A stretch of 64,000 bases of DNA from Lactobacillus jensenii DSM 20557 (GCF_001436455.1 NZ_AYYU01000003.1:1-64000), one strand, 5' to 3'. Positions 35,919-45,275 are shown, numbered from the stretch's first letter. The notes: generated from the sequence alone by a model not told the origin. Numbers and translations: made by a program.

Positions 35919-36410
35919 ATGATTTCACACTTAAACTTTTCTAGTTTTTTAGATCGAATCGTTCAAAATTTAAAATTAACACCAAAGAAGTTGCTGAAAT
36001 GGTATTCATATATATTAATTTTGGTTCCACTTGCTTGTGCTGTTTTGGTAAGTTTAAATTTAGTAACAGCAAGAACCAGTTTTGCTAATCTTATAAGAAG
36101 TCAGGCTGGTTTAGCAGTTGGTGTGATTATAGCTTTATGTGACTTGATAATTGGTTACTTTTGTCTTTTGAATTTATCTAATTTTGGTAAGAAAAAGACC
36201 TATAAACGATTTATGATTACACAAGTTATTACACAAGCTTTAGTTGGTAATTTTATGTGTGTAATTATGGGCATTTTAGGAATTCATTTAAGTAAAGAAC
36301 TGAAAAATGAGGGACAAGTCAATTCAAAAGTAAAGTTGGTTATAAATTTTGGTACAGCATTATTATTTCTTTGCTTTGTTTTATTAATAGTAATTGAATT
36401 GAAAAAGTAG
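35919..36410 (+). CDS. Four-helix membrane protein, unknown
   Basis: Membrane protein of 163 aa with four hydrophobic helices (about 28-48, 62-88, 100-122, 136-158). No family motif is recognised. The ATG at 35919, after AAGAAGGG, is chosen; an upstream TTG would start within the end of the regulator gene. It lies two bases after the restored stop of the RpiR gene and 10 bases before the EIIA gene, so it belongs to the alpha-glucoside operon. It may assist the permease; this is a guess. Confidence 0.7.
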   Translation: MISHLNFSSFLDRIVQNLKLTPKKLLKWYSYILILVPLACAVLVSLNLVTARTSFANLIRSQAGLAVGVIIALCDLIIGYFCLLNLSNFGKKKTYKRFMITQVITQALVGNFMCVIMGILGIHLSKELKNEGQVNSKVKLVINFGTALLFLCFVLLIVIELKK

Positions 36411-36420
36411 AGGTTAAGCA

Positions 36421-36903
36421 ATGTTTGGTTTATTTAAAAAAAGCTCAAAATTAAAAGTTATTTCACCAGTTAAAGGCGATTTAATTCCGATTACTGATGT
36501 TAATGATGATGTTTTTTCAACCAAAATGTTAGGTGATGGCTTTGCTATCGAACCGATTGATGGTGCGGTTGTTGCTCCATTATCGGGCAAGATTACAACC
36601 CTGTTCCCTACAAAGCACGCGCTAGGAATTACAACAGATAAAGGCTTAGAAGTATTGATTCATATGGGAATTGATACTGTTGAATTAAAAGGAGCGCCTT
36701 TTGATGTATTTGTAAAAATGAATCAAGAAATTAAGGCAGGCGATAAATTAGCCCAAATAGATTTGGATAAAATAAAACAAGCTGGCTTATCTGATACAAT
36801 TATTGTGGTCTATACTAATATGGATTTACTAAATTCTGTATCAGATGTTGATCCTAGACCAATTTTAGCTGGTGATGTTGTTCAAGAGATTGAATATAAA
36901 TAA
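36421..36903 (+). CDS. PTS EIIA, glucose type
   Basis: Single-domain EIIA of 160 aa. It contains the Crr fold motifs SPVKGDLIPI (15-24), DDVFSTKMLGDGFAI (29-43), H66 (KHALGI) and H81 in LIHMGIDTV, the phosphorylated His. It would pass phosphate from HPr to the EIIB domains of the transporter at 33150, which has no EIIA of its own. It is similar to the EIIA part of the beta-glucoside transporter. Confidence 0.9.
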   Translation: MFGLFKKSSKLKVISPVKGDLIPITDVNDDVFSTKMLGDGFAIEPIDGAVVAPLSGKITTLFPTKHALGITTDKGLEVLIHMGIDTVELKGAPFDVFVKMNQEIKAGDKLAQIDLDKIKQAGLSDTIIVVYTNMDLLNSVSDVDPRPILAGDVVQEIEYK

Positions 36904-36904
36904 A

Positions 36905-36957
36905 GTATCCGTACATTAAGAAACAGAAGCAAATCGATATTTGCTTCTGTTTTTTTG
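36905..36957 (+). terminator. Terminator of alpha-glucoside operon, repeat copy B
   Basis: AAACAGAAGCAAAT / ATTTGCTTCTGTTT perfect 14-bp stem with CGAT loop and long T run. The leading TATCCGTA...AAGAAACAGA matches the sequence after the beta-glucoside operon at about 24622. Confidence 0.9.
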
Positions 36958-37042
36958 TAGTAAAAATTTTTAAAGCCCCAATATATTGAATGCACCGCCA
37001 ATTTGTATAGCACATATTGTTATTTGCATACTACAATATTAA

Positions 37043-37070
37043 TTGACCCATTTTTGAAAAGTAGTATATT
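37043..37070 (+). promoter_or_regulatory. Promoter of OFA-type MFS gene
   Basis: TTGACC at 37043-37048 and TATATT at 37065-37070 with 16-base spacing. Confidence 0.6.
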
Positions 37071-37116
37071 CATACCTGTAAGCATTAACTTAGCTTTGAT
37101 ACTTTGGAGGTAAAAA

Positions 37117-38328
37117 TTGAAAAGAAACCGTTATGTTGTCGCCCTTGCTGGCGTTGTTTTACATTTAATGATTGGTTCTGTTTATGCTTGGAGCGTTTTT
37201 ACAAAGCCAATCGCAGCTGAAACTGGTTGGTCCATTAAGGCCGTAACATTCGCTTTTAGTTTAGCTATTTTCTTCCTGGGGATGTCTGCTGCTTTTATGG
37301 GACGATTAGTTGAAAAGTATGGACCTACTGTAACTGGTACAGTTTCTGCTATCTTGTTCGGGTTAGGCGTAATGCTTACCGGTGTTGCAATTGGAGCTCA
37401 TCAACTTTGGCTACTTTATGTGTGCTATGGTGTAATTGGTGGAGTTGGTTTGGGAGCAGGGTATGTAACTCCTGTTTCTACAATTATTAAGTGGTTTCCA
37501 GATAAAAGGGGGCTTGCTACTGGACTTGCAATTATGGGTTTTGGCTTTGCTGCTTTGTTAACCAGTACTGTTGCTAATCACCTCTTGAGTCTTAAAAGCG
37601 TCGGCCTTGAAAAGACTTTTTATATTTTAGGTGCTGTTTACTTAGTGGTAATGCTTTTAGCAGCTCAATTAATTAAGCGTCCTCAACCTGGAGAAGTTCC
37701 AGTTCAAACTAATTTACCTAAAAGTAGCACCGGCGTTCAGATGAAAGCTAATGACGCTTTAAAAACACCAGCCTTTTATTGTTTGTGGTTTATGTTCTTT
37801 ATAAACATTACTACAGGTATTGGCCTCGTCTCAATGGCTTCTCCGATGGCACAAGAGATGGTCAATATGGATGCCGCTAAAGCTGCCGCATTGGTTGGAA
37901 TTATTGGTTTATTCAATGGTTTTGGTCGATTGATTTGGGCAAGTTTATCAGACTATATAGGTCGTCCCCTAACATATACCTTGATTTTTGTTGTTGATAT
38001 TCTTTGTCTAGGCACAATTCTTTATTTGCGGCAAGAACTACTATTTTCAATAGCACTTTGTCTTCTTCTATCATGTTACGGAGCAGGCTTCTCCGTAATT
38101 CCTGCTTATTTAGGTGACGTGTTTGGCACTCGTGAACTTGGTGCCTTACACGGCTACACTTTAACTGCTTGGGCAGTTGCTGGAATGGTTGGTCCTACAA
38201 TTATCACCTATACCAGTCATGGCAGTGACTATTCCAAGACTCTACTTATTTTTATTATTATTGATGTCATATCTTTACTTGTCTCATTTTTTGTAAAAAC
38301 ACAAATTAAACTTATGAAAAAAGCCTAA
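37117..38328 (+). CDS. MFS transporter, oxalate/formate antiporter (OFA) family
   Basis: Carrier of 403 aa with twelve helices. The N-terminus LMIGSVYAWSVFTKPIA and GVGLGAGYVTPVSTIIKWFPDKRGLATG are hallmarks of the OFA family, whose members exchange small carboxylates. WASLSDYIGR and GFSVIPAYLGDVFG in the second half agree. The substrate here is unknown; lactate, oxalate or formate are possible. The start is TTG, seven bases after TTGGAGG. It is a single gene with its own promoter and terminator. Confidence 0.83.
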   Translation: MKRNRYVVALAGVVLHLMIGSVYAWSVFTKPIAAETGWSIKAVTFAFSLAIFFLGMSAAFMGRLVEKYGPTVTGTVSAILFGLGVMLTGVAIGAHQLWLLYVCYGVIGGVGLGAGYVTPVSTIIKWFPDKRGLATGLAIMGFGFAALLTSTVANHLLSLKSVGLEKTFYILGAVYLVVMLLAAQLIKRPQPGEVPVQTNLPKSSTGVQMKANDALKTPAFYCLWFMFFINITTGIGLVSMASPMAQEMVNMDAAKAAALVGIIGLFNGFGRLIWASLSDYIGRPLTYTLIFVVDILCLGTILYLRQELLFSIALCLLLSCYGAGFSVIPAYLGDVFGTRELGALHGYTLTAWAVAGMVGPTIITYTSHGSDYSKTLLIFIIIDVISLLVSFFVKTQIKLMKKA

Positions 38329-38337
38329 TTAAGCAAT

Positions 38338-38369
38338 AAAAAGACCTCGGATTTCCGAGGTCTTTTTAA
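38338..38369. terminator. Bidirectional terminator
   Basis: AAAAAGACCTCGGA / TCCGAGGTCTTTTT between convergent MFS and fructokinase genes. Confidence 0.9.
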
Positions 38370-38374
38370 TATGC

Positions 38375-39250
38375 TTATTTCAATAACTTTTTAGCTAATT
38401 CAAAATCACCTAAAGTTGCTGAACCATTATTGGCAACTGCTGGACGAACAATTAATTCATCAAGTGCAGGAGTTGCAACATAATTATTATTTAAATCATC
38501 AAAGTACTTACGTACTTGAACTAAATCATCTTCGTTTAAAACAGAGCCACCTACAATCATAACATCAGGTCTAGTGGTCATGTATGCATTGTAAAGCATT
38601 TGTGCTACGTAATATTGTAAAAAGCTGAATACTTTATGATCTCTTGGTAAATCTTCTCCAGGAATTCCAGTTCTAGCTTTAAGACTAGGACCTGCAGCCA
38701 TACCTTCAACACAAGCACCATGGAAAGGACAGCCACCTTCGTAGTCATCGCCTTCAGCTTTTACTACCATCATATGACCCATTTCTGGGTGGTAGTTGCG
38801 GCCAATAAATTTACCTTCTTGAATAATACCGCCACCAACACCAGTACCAATAGTCACGTAAAGGTAAGTCTTAGTGTTATCAGCACCGCGAGCAATGTAT
38901 TCACCGTAGCAAGAACCATTTACATCAGTTGTAATATAAACTGGAATGTCTAATTCTTTTTCGAAGAATCCTTTGAAGTTAGCACCTGACCAACCTGGCT
39001 TAGGTGTATCTAAAATATAACCATAAGTACGTGAATCAGGGTTAATGTCAACTGGACCAAAGGTTGCGATACCAAGGGCATCTACTGGATTCTTCTTAAA
39101 AAAATCCACACAAGCTGTAAAAGTTTCATCTCTACTTGTAGTTGGAATTCGGTCAGTTGCGATTACTTTACCAGACTCAATATCTTGAACGGCAAGGATG
39201 AATTTGGTACCACCAGCTTCAATACTGCCGACAGTTTTTGCATTTGTCAT
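38375..39250 (-). CDS. scrK: Fructokinase, ROK family
   Basis: Phosphorylates fructose with ATP, cytosolic, 291 aa. SIEAGGTKFILAV (9-21) is the ATP-binding motif. PEMGHMMV with CPFHGACVEGMAAGPS carries the zinc-binding His and Cys residues and the pattern typical of Gram-positive ScrK fructokinases. No sucrose genes are adjacent. GAGAGG precedes the ATG. Confidence 0.9.
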   Translation of the reverse strand: MTNAKTVGSIEAGGTKFILAVQDIESGKVIATDRIPTTSRDETFTACVDFFKKNPVDALGIATFGPVDINPDSRTYGYILDTPKPGWSGANFKGFFEKELDIPVYITTDVNGSCYGEYIARGADNTKTYLYVTIGTGVGGGIIQEGKFIGRNYHPEMGHMMVVKAEGDDYEGGCPFHGACVEGMAAGPSLKARTGIPGEDLPRDHKVFSFLQYYVAQMLYNAYMTTRPDVMIVGGSVLNEDDLVQVRKYFDDLNNNYVATPALDELIVRPAVANNGSATLGDFELAKKLLK

Positions 39251-39493
39251 TAATATTTTCCTCTCAGTTTTTGATTTTTATAAAATGTAAAGGCTTTAAA
39301 AATCATAACGATTTTAGCACAAATTGGACATTACTTGTAGTTTTAACATCTTTTTTCTTAAAAAATATGTTAAGTATTTTTATATCGAAAATATAAATGG
39401 CGTTATGAGATTGTTTTTGCTTTATATCAATAGTCTGAATCTATTAATAATTCTGCTATTGTTTGTTTTTTTAAATAGAAAATCATTTTAAAA

Positions 39494-39507
39494 TGAAACC
39501 GATTACT
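39494..39507. promoter_or_regulatory. cre site upstream of flavoprotein reductase
   Basis: TGAAACCGATTACT matches TGWAANCGNTNWCA except the last base, 24 bases before the start codon. Confidence 0.6.
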
Positions 39508-39530
39508 GTTAGTGATAGGAGAGGTAAAAT

Positions 39531-41240
39531 ATGACTAAACAAACTTTGCAAGCTGAAGCTAATGGTCGTAATGGTAAGATTAAGTTTGATATTAATATTG
39601 ATAATAACGAAATAAAAGATATAAAGGTTACCAAATCTAGTGAAACACCAGCAATATTTAATCAGGTTTTTGATAAATTAAAAAATTCCATTATAGAGGA
39701 GCAATCATTTGATGTAGACGCTGTATCGGGCGCTACAATTATGACAAGTGCTTTACTTGATTCTGGAAAAAAGGCTTTGAATCAGGCAGGAGTTACACCA
39801 GTAGCTAAAGAGAGCGATAAAACACATCGGGAAGTAAACCTAGATGTAGATGTTGCCGTCATTGGCTCAGGTGCCGCAGGATTGATTGCAGCTTGCCGAG
39901 CTCTTTCAATGGGAAAAAATGTAGTAGTTCTTGAAAAGAATGGTTATTTAGGTGGAGCTACAATATTAAATGGTTCAAATGTAGTAGCTACAGGTTCTAA
40001 CTTGGCTCAGCAATTATTTGGTACTGAGGCACAAGAAGATAGTAGTAAACGGCTTTTTGCTGATATTACTCGTGAATGCCGAGGTACAAATTATCCTGAA
40101 TTATCAAAAGTTTTGGTTGAAAATATTGGTAAAGCTGTTGATTTTATTAAAGAGTTTGCGGGTTTGACTTATCAAAAAGCAGAAACACAAACAATTGAGC
40201 ATTCAGTTAATCGGCAAGTGGAAATGCCAAGTGAAAGCTCATATGAATTAATTAAAAAGATAGCAGCTGCCTTTGAAGAAAAGGGTGGCAAGATTTTACT
40301 TGATGCTCGTGTTGAAAAAATCAATTCTGAAAATGGTGTACCTATTAGTCTAGTTGCTGAAGGAAAGCACCAAACTACAAACGTTAAGTTCAAATCACTT
40401 ATTTTAGCTGCCGGTGGTTGGGGTGCCAAAGACTTTAAAGAAAAGCGAACTTCGATTCCTTATTATGGTCCAATGACTTCAACTGGAGATTATTTCTTCT
40501 TTAACAAGGGATTAAATTTGGCTAGTCGTAATTTAGATTGGTATAAAGTTTATCCACATGGGTTAGAAGTTGAACCTGGAATTGCTAAACTTACAACTTA
40601 TTCAACAAAAGAAGCAAGTGATATGGGGGCAATTTTTATTAATCGGGCTGGTAATAGAATTGTAAATGAATCAGATCCATACACTCATTTTAGAGATGCA
40701 ATTGCTGCTCAAAAAGATCAGATAGCTTTTGTTCTTATGGATCAAAGAATTTGGAACAGATTTTATGAATTAATGCTTAAATATGGTTTTACTGCTGATG
40801 AAATTAGTCATTATTTTGCACTTGATGGCAAACAAAGCCCAATTTTAGTAAAAGGCACTCTTGAAACCGTAGCTAATAAAGCTGGTATTAATTTTGAAAA
40901 TTTACAGCATACTTTATCTAATTATCAAAATTATGCCAAAAATGGCAAAGATCCTGAGTTCGGACGTGAAGCAAAATTTATGCATGAATATTCAGGTGAT
41001 ACTTACTACGTTATTGAACAAAAACTTCGCTTCTGTACAACTTTAGGTGGGTATGAAACTAATAGCCAAATGCAATTATTAAATAATGATATGAAGCCAG
41101 TGGCTAATTATTATGCAGCTGGTGAAGTAATTGGTGGTGCCAATGGTCATGACTCTATGCCAAGTATGATGAATTCATGGAGTTATGCTTCAGGCTTTTT
41201 AGCTGGAACTAATGCCAGCGACAATTGTAATAATCGATAA
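39531..41240 (+). CDS. Fumarate-reductase-like flavoprotein with FMN-binding domain
   Basis: Cytosolic two-domain reductase of 569 aa. Residues 1-85 are an FMN_bind domain ending in DAVSGATIMTS; T69 of SGAT is the type of residue to which ApbE attaches FMN. Residues about 105-565 are a FAD_binding_2 domain (VAVIGSGAAGLIAAC). The active-site end AAGEVIGGANGHDSMPSMMNSW differs from fumarate reductases (usually HGANRLGGNA), so another unsaturated acid is likely reduced. No signal peptide or haem motif is present. Relatives reduce urocanate or hydroxycinnamates. Neighbours suggest shikimate-type or cinnamate-type substrates; NADH-linked flavin reductases may supply electrons. Confidence 0.85.
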   Translation: MTKQTLQAEANGRNGKIKFDINIDNNEIKDIKVTKSSETPAIFNQVFDKLKNSIIEEQSFDVDAVSGATIMTSALLDSGKKALNQAGVTPVAKESDKTHREVNLDVDVAVIGSGAAGLIAACRALSMGKNVVVLEKNGYLGGATILNGSNVVATGSNLAQQLFGTEAQEDSSKRLFADITRECRGTNYPELSKVLVENIGKAVDFIKEFAGLTYQKAETQTIEHSVNRQVEMPSESSYELIKKIAAAFEEKGGKILLDARVEKINSENGVPISLVAEGKHQTTNVKFKSLILAAGGWGAKDFKEKRTSIPYYGPMTSTGDYFFFNKGLNLASRNLDWYKVYPHGLEVEPGIAKLTTYSTKEASDMGAIFINRAGNRIVNESDPYTHFRDAIAAQKDQIAFVLMDQRIWNRFYELMLKYGFTADEISHYFALDGKQSPILVKGTLETVANKAGINFENLQHTLSNYQNYAKNGKDPEFGREAKFMHEYSGDTYYVIEQKLRFCTTLGGYETNSQMQLLNNDMKPVANYYAAGEVIGGANGHDSMPSMMNSWSYASGFLAGTNASDNCNNR

Positions 41241-41289
41241 AAAATAAGCTATTTTTATCCTTTAGGAGATAAGAATAGCTTATTTTTTA
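41239..41289. terminator. Long bidirectional terminator
   Basis: AAAATAAGCTATT...TTATC pairs with GATAA..AATAGCTTATTTT, between the flavoprotein and the convergent LysR gene. Confidence 0.85.
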
Positions 41290-42207
41290 AATCGTAGTAT
41301 TTTTCTCGTTAAAACTATTTCGACAATATTTTTCAGCGTAACTTTGAAAACGTTGCACAACTGGTGGTAAAAAATGATTTGCTTTAGTAATTGCATAAAT
41401 TGGGTGCACTACTGCTTTATCTTTAATAGGCAATAATTTCACTATCCCACTACTTAATTGTGACATATGTGGTACAATTGCAACCCCAAAGTTATAACGA
41501 ACAAATCCTAAGACTGAGTGGTCTTCCTGAACTTCGACAGCTACTTTGGGTTTTATGTTTGCTTGATCGAATATTTTTTTGAGGAAAATTCCTAAGCCAC
41601 TATTACGCTGATAAAGGACCATAGGATATTTAGCTAATTCGGAAAGAGTAACTTCATCTTTTTTAGCTAGAGGATGGTTAAAAGGAACAGCAGCTAATAA
41701 TTCTTGATTTACTAGATGAAATTGATTAACTTGCGCTACTAGAGCAGGGGTTGTAGCTTTAGAAGCAAATACTAAATCGAGTTTTTCTTCTAGTAATTCT
41801 TCAATTAATTTATCTGTAATATCTTGGCTATACGAAAAAGTGATTTTCTTAGCAGTTGGATCATTTTTAAAGGTTGAAACTAACTCAGGTACTAGGTCTT
41901 GGCCCATAGTATAAGTAAATCCTAAATGAATATGTCCTTGATTAATGTCATGTAATTCTGCAACGTATTCATTACCTTTTTTTAAGGCATCTAGGCTCGC
42001 TTCTACGTGCTTTAAATAGATGCGACCGTAATTGGTTAACTTAATATTACGACCTTCTTTTTCAAATAATGGCACTCCTAATTCATCTTCAATACTGTTA
42101 ATTGCGTATGAAAGAGAAGGTTGGGAGATACCTAAAGATTCTGCAGCTCGTGCCATGTGTTCAGTATGAGCTAATTCTACAAAGAATTCCAAGTGTCTTA
42201 GATTCAT
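41287..42207 (-). CDS. LysR family regulator 1
   Basis: Regulator of 306 aa: LysR helix-turn-helix in residues 1-60 (MNLRHLEFFVELAHTEHMARAAESLGISQPSLSYA) and an effector-binding domain from about 90. It is a close paralogue of the regulator at 45293-46201. The ATG at 42207 follows GAGGAG by seven bases; a longer frame from TTG at 42222 would start in that site. It is divergent from the quinate/shikimate dehydrogenase gene and convergent with the flavoprotein gene, so it probably controls this cluster with an aromatic-pathway acid as signal. Confidence 0.88.
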   Translation of the reverse strand: MNLRHLEFFVELAHTEHMARAAESLGISQPSLSYAINSIEDELGVPLFEKEGRNIKLTNYGRIYLKHVEASLDALKKGNEYVAELHDINQGHIHLGFTYTMGQDLVPELVSTFKNDPTAKKITFSYSQDITDKLIEELLEEKLDLVFASKATTPALVAQVNQFHLVNQELLAAVPFNHPLAKKDEVTLSELAKYPMVLYQRNSGLGIFLKKIFDQANIKPKVAVEVQEDHSVLGFVRYNFGVAIVPHMSQLSSGIVKLLPIKDKAVVHPIYAITKANHFLPPVVQRFQSYAEKYCRNSFNEKNTTI

Positions 42208-42288
42208 AAAATTTCTCCTCAAATTTACAGGATAAATAATAAACTGTCTTTATTGATAAATCGAACTAGTTTTATTTATTGCTTACTT

Positions 42289-42302
42289 TGAAAACGATAC
42301 CA
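42289..42302. promoter_or_regulatory. cre site upstream of quinate/shikimate dehydrogenase
   Basis: TGAAAACGATACCA matches TGWAANCGNTNWCA except one base (position 12), 55 bases before the start codon. Confidence 0.6.
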
Positions 42303-42357
42303 TAAAAGGTGAATTGAGAACATATTAACAAAGATTTTTATTAAGGAGATTTTAATT

Positions 42358-43281
42358 ATGACAAATAAAATAACTGGTGTAAATGGTCCTATTAATGGTT
42401 GGCTTGATGGTCATACCTACTTAATTGGTTTGATGGCTTACCCAATTCGCCACTCAATGTCTCCAACAATGCACAATAATGCTTTTGCAAAATTAGGTTT
42501 AAATTTTACCTACCTTTGCTTTGAAATTGATAACAAGAAGTTACCTAAGGCAGTTGAAGCTATTAGAACTTTGGATATGCGTGGTTCAAATGTTTCTATG
42601 CCTAATAAAAAAGAAGTTATAAAGTACTTGGATAAATTATCTCCTGCTTCAGAAATGTGTGATGCTGTAAACACTATTGTTAACGATAATGGTGTTTTAA
42701 CTGGTTACACTACTGACGGAATTGGCTTTATGAAGAGCTTGGAAGATGAAGGTATTGATATTCGCGGCAAGAAGATGTGTTTAGCTGGTGCTGGCGGTGC
42801 CGCCACTCCAATTGCTGTTCAAGCTGCTCTTGATGGTGTTAGTGAAATTGAAATTTTTAACCTTAACGATGATAAATGGGCTCAAGCTGAAAAGAATGTT
42901 AAGACAATCAATGAAAAGACTAACTGTAAGGCTAGTTTGCACCACTTGGAAGACAAAGATGACTTCAAGCGCGCCATTAGTGAATGCGACATCTATTGTG
43001 ATGCAACAGGTGTTGGGATGAAGCCTCTTGAAGATATGACTTTAGTTGAAGATCCTAGTTGGTTCCACGAAGATATGACTGTCTTTGACACAGTTTATGC
43101 TCCAAGAACTACTAAGCTAATGAAAGTTGCTCAAAAAGCTGGTGTAAAACATGTCTTAAATGGTATCGGCATGATGATTGAACAGGGTGTTGCCGCATTC
43201 AAACTTTGGACTGGTAAAGATATGCCAACTGATTATATTCGTGAAGTTATTTTTGAAAATGATGCTAAAGATAATAAGTAA
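42358..43281 (+). CDS. aroE: Quinate/shikimate dehydrogenase, NAD-type
   Basis: Protein of 307 aa, longer than usual AroE. HSMSP (32-36) binds the acid group, K84 (MPNKK), N105 and D120 (GYTTDG) are the catalytic and substrate residues, and GAGGAAT (144-150) is the nucleotide loop. After the second strand comes IFNLNDDKW, not the NRT of NADP-dependent AroE, so NAD is the likely cofactor, as in YdiB and catabolic quinate dehydrogenases. The gene is followed by an MFS carrier and 3-dehydroquinase and no other aro genes. It probably oxidises or reduces quinate and shikimate rather than serving biosynthesis. Confidence 0.87.
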   Translation: MTNKITGVNGPINGWLDGHTYLIGLMAYPIRHSMSPTMHNNAFAKLGLNFTYLCFEIDNKKLPKAVEAIRTLDMRGSNVSMPNKKEVIKYLDKLSPASEMCDAVNTIVNDNGVLTGYTTDGIGFMKSLEDEGIDIRGKKMCLAGAGGAATPIAVQAALDGVSEIEIFNLNDDKWAQAEKNVKTINEKTNCKASLHHLEDKDDFKRAISECDIYCDATGVGMKPLEDMTLVEDPSWFHEDMTVFDTVYAPRTTKLMKVAQKAGVKHVLNGIGMMIEQGVAAFKLWTGKDMPTDYIREVIFENDAKDNK

Positions 43282-43320
43282 AAGTTATTAGTTTTTAACT
43301 AAGTAGATTTGGGGATAGTT

Positions 43321-44508
43321 ATGAAGAACAAATATACACCTACGGCTCTAGCGCTTTATTTCAATTATTTTGTTCATGGGATGGGCGTTATTATCTTGTC
43401 TCAAAATGCAGCTAATTTGGCTCACCAATGGGGAACTACGGAAACCGGTGCTCTTGCAGTAGTTTCTTCACTAGGAATTGGGCGGATTATAAATCTTTTA
43501 GTTTCAGGGGTGTTATCTGATAAATTTGGAAGAAAGCCATTTGTTCAATTAGGAATTGTTACTTATTTTATTTTTTTTGTTGGCATTTTGATATCACCGA
43601 ATACAGTTATTGCGTATATTCTAGGAATTTTAGCAGGTATGGCTAATTCATTCCTTGATACAGGTACTTATCCAGGTTTGATGGAAATTTATCCAAATTC
43701 TAAAGGAACTTCTAATGTTGTATTAAAGGCATTCATTAGTGCAGGGCAATTTTTCTTGCCATTTATTGTCAGCTTTTTAGCAGCTACACATATGTGGTAT
43801 GGATGGTCATTTTTAATTCCAGCTACTATTTTGGTTATTACTTTTCTTTATTTCATGTTTGGTGGGGCTTTTCCGGATTCGAATTCAACTAGTAAAACTG
43901 TTGAAGAAAAGATAACCAATAATAATGTGAAAACTAATTTATGGTTAGATGGTACTTTATTTATTATTTATGGATATATTTCACAAGCAACCTTTTATTT
44001 GGTAAGTCAAATGCTTACACAATATGGTCAAAAAATAGGTAATCTTCCGCAAGTAGCAGCTCATTCATTAGTTAGTTGGTATTCTTTAGGTTCAATTATT
44101 TGTGTATTAACTACAGCTGCTTTGGGTAAGAAGTTCAGTGAAATTCAATTTGTTCCTGTTTATACTTTAGGTGCATTTATTTCATTGGGGTTAATGTGGA
44201 TTTACCCAACTAATGCAAATTTGATGATTATTTTATCACTATTAGTCGGATTTTTTGCAGCGGGTGGTGTAATGCAATTGGCATTAACAGTCATGGCTGA
44301 ATTCTTCCCTGCAGGTAAAGGAACAGTTACAGGCTTCTTTTATACAGCAGGCTCAATCGCATCGTTTACGATACCTTTAGCAATTAATTGGATTGGAAAC
44401 ATGCGAAATGTAATGCTTTTTGATGTAATTATTGCATTAATTGGATTTATTGATACGAGTTTAATTGCTATGCGATACAAAAAAATGTTTGGTAAATTAG
44501 GAAAGTAG
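43321..44508 (+). CDS. MFS transporter, quinate/shikimate carrier-like
   Basis: Carrier of 395 aa with twelve helices; GVLSDKFGRKPFVQ is the loop 2-3 motif and FFAAGGVMQLALTVMAEFFPAGKGT lies in the second half. It is related to the carrier at 29496. Its position between the dehydrogenase and 3-dehydroquinase genes (gaps of 39 and 8 bases) indicates uptake of quinate, shikimate or a similar acid. The ATG at 43321 follows GGGGA; the longer TTG start at 43309 is less likely. Confidence 0.84.
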   Translation: MKNKYTPTALALYFNYFVHGMGVIILSQNAANLAHQWGTTETGALAVVSSLGIGRIINLLVSGVLSDKFGRKPFVQLGIVTYFIFFVGILISPNTVIAYILGILAGMANSFLDTGTYPGLMEIYPNSKGTSNVVLKAFISAGQFFLPFIVSFLAATHMWYGWSFLIPATILVITFLYFMFGGAFPDSNSTSKTVEEKITNNNVKTNLWLDGTLFIIYGYISQATFYLVSQMLTQYGQKIGNLPQVAAHSLVSWYSLGSIICVLTTAALGKKFSEIQFVPVYTLGAFISLGLMWIYPTNANLMIILSLLVGFFAAGGVMQLALTVMAEFFPAGKGTVTGFFYTAGSIASFTIPLAINWIGNMRNVMLFDVIIALIGFIDTSLIAMRYKKMFGKLGK

Positions 44509-44516
44509 GAAGTATT

Positions 44517-45275
44517 ATGGCGACTGTGAAAATTAGGAATCTAGTTTTAGGTGAAGGATTACCTAAAATAGCTGTACCTAATGTCGGAAAAACAAGAGAA
44601 GAAATTATATCTGCAGCTAAAGAAATTATACAGGCTAAGCCAGATTTGATGGAGTGGCGGATTGATTATTTTGAAGCAGGTATAAATAATTTTGATGAAT
44701 TAAAAAAGGTAGCCCAAGAACTTCGTAAGGTTATGGAAGAAATACCTATTTTAATAACTTTCAGAACCAAAAATGAAGGAGGAGTGTTATCATTACCTGA
44801 AGAAAGGTATTTATCTTTACTTGATCAAATTATTGTAAATAGACTAGGTGATGCTATTGATATTGAACTTTTTCACAATGAAGATACAATTAAAGGATTA
44901 GTTGAAAAGGCGCATCAATATAATGTGATTGTTGTTATGAGTAATCATGATTTTGATAAAGTGCCAAGCAAAGATATAATTGAATTTAGATTGAAAAAGA
45001 TGGCCGAATTAGGTGCGGATATCCCTAAATTTGCTTGTATGCCACATTCAAGCATGGATGTTTTGACTTTATTGATGGCTACTACAGTTGTAAATGAAAA
45101 TATTTCTAACCCTATCATTACAATGGCAATGGGAGATTTAGGAAAAGTTAGTCGGATAGCTGGACAAGTATTTGGATCAAGTTTATCATTTGGAGCTGTT
45201 GGTCAGACATCCGCTCCAGGTCAATTATCTATTTCTGATTTAAGAAATGCTGAGAAGTACTTAGAATTACATTGA
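44517..45275 (+). CDS. aroD: 3-dehydroquinate dehydratase, type I
   Basis: Interconverts 3-dehydroquinate and 3-dehydroshikimate through a Schiff base. K171 (IPKFACMP) is the Schiff-base Lys, H144 (SNHDF) the general base; EWRID (46-50), TFRT, AMGDLGKVSR and SAPGQLS complete the substrate site. Length 252 aa is standard for type I enzymes, which serve in biosynthesis and in quinate breakdown. Operon position after a dehydrogenase and a carrier points to the catabolic or reductive use. Confidence 0.93.
   Translation: MATVKIRNLVLGEGLPKIAVPNVGKTREEIISAAKEIIQAKPDLMEWRIDYFEAGINNFDELKKVAQELRKVMEEIPILITFRTKNEGGVLSLPEERYLSLLDQIIVNRLGDAIDIELFHNEDTIKGLVEKAHQYNVIVVMSNHDFDKVPSKDIIEFRLKKMAELGADIPKFACMPHSSMDVLTLLMATTVVNENISNPIITMAMGDLGKVSRIAGQVFGSSLSFGAVGQTSAPGQLSISDLRNAEKYLELH

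Noticed and set aside
36958-37116. Possible Rex or redox operator before the OFA transporter
   Set aside because: ATATTGT and ACAATAT repeats occur, but they do not match the Rex consensus TTGTGAA-N4-TTCACAA.
41337-41356. cre-like sequence GAAAACGTTGCACA
   Set aside because: It is within the coding end of LysR regulator 1 and next to no promoter.
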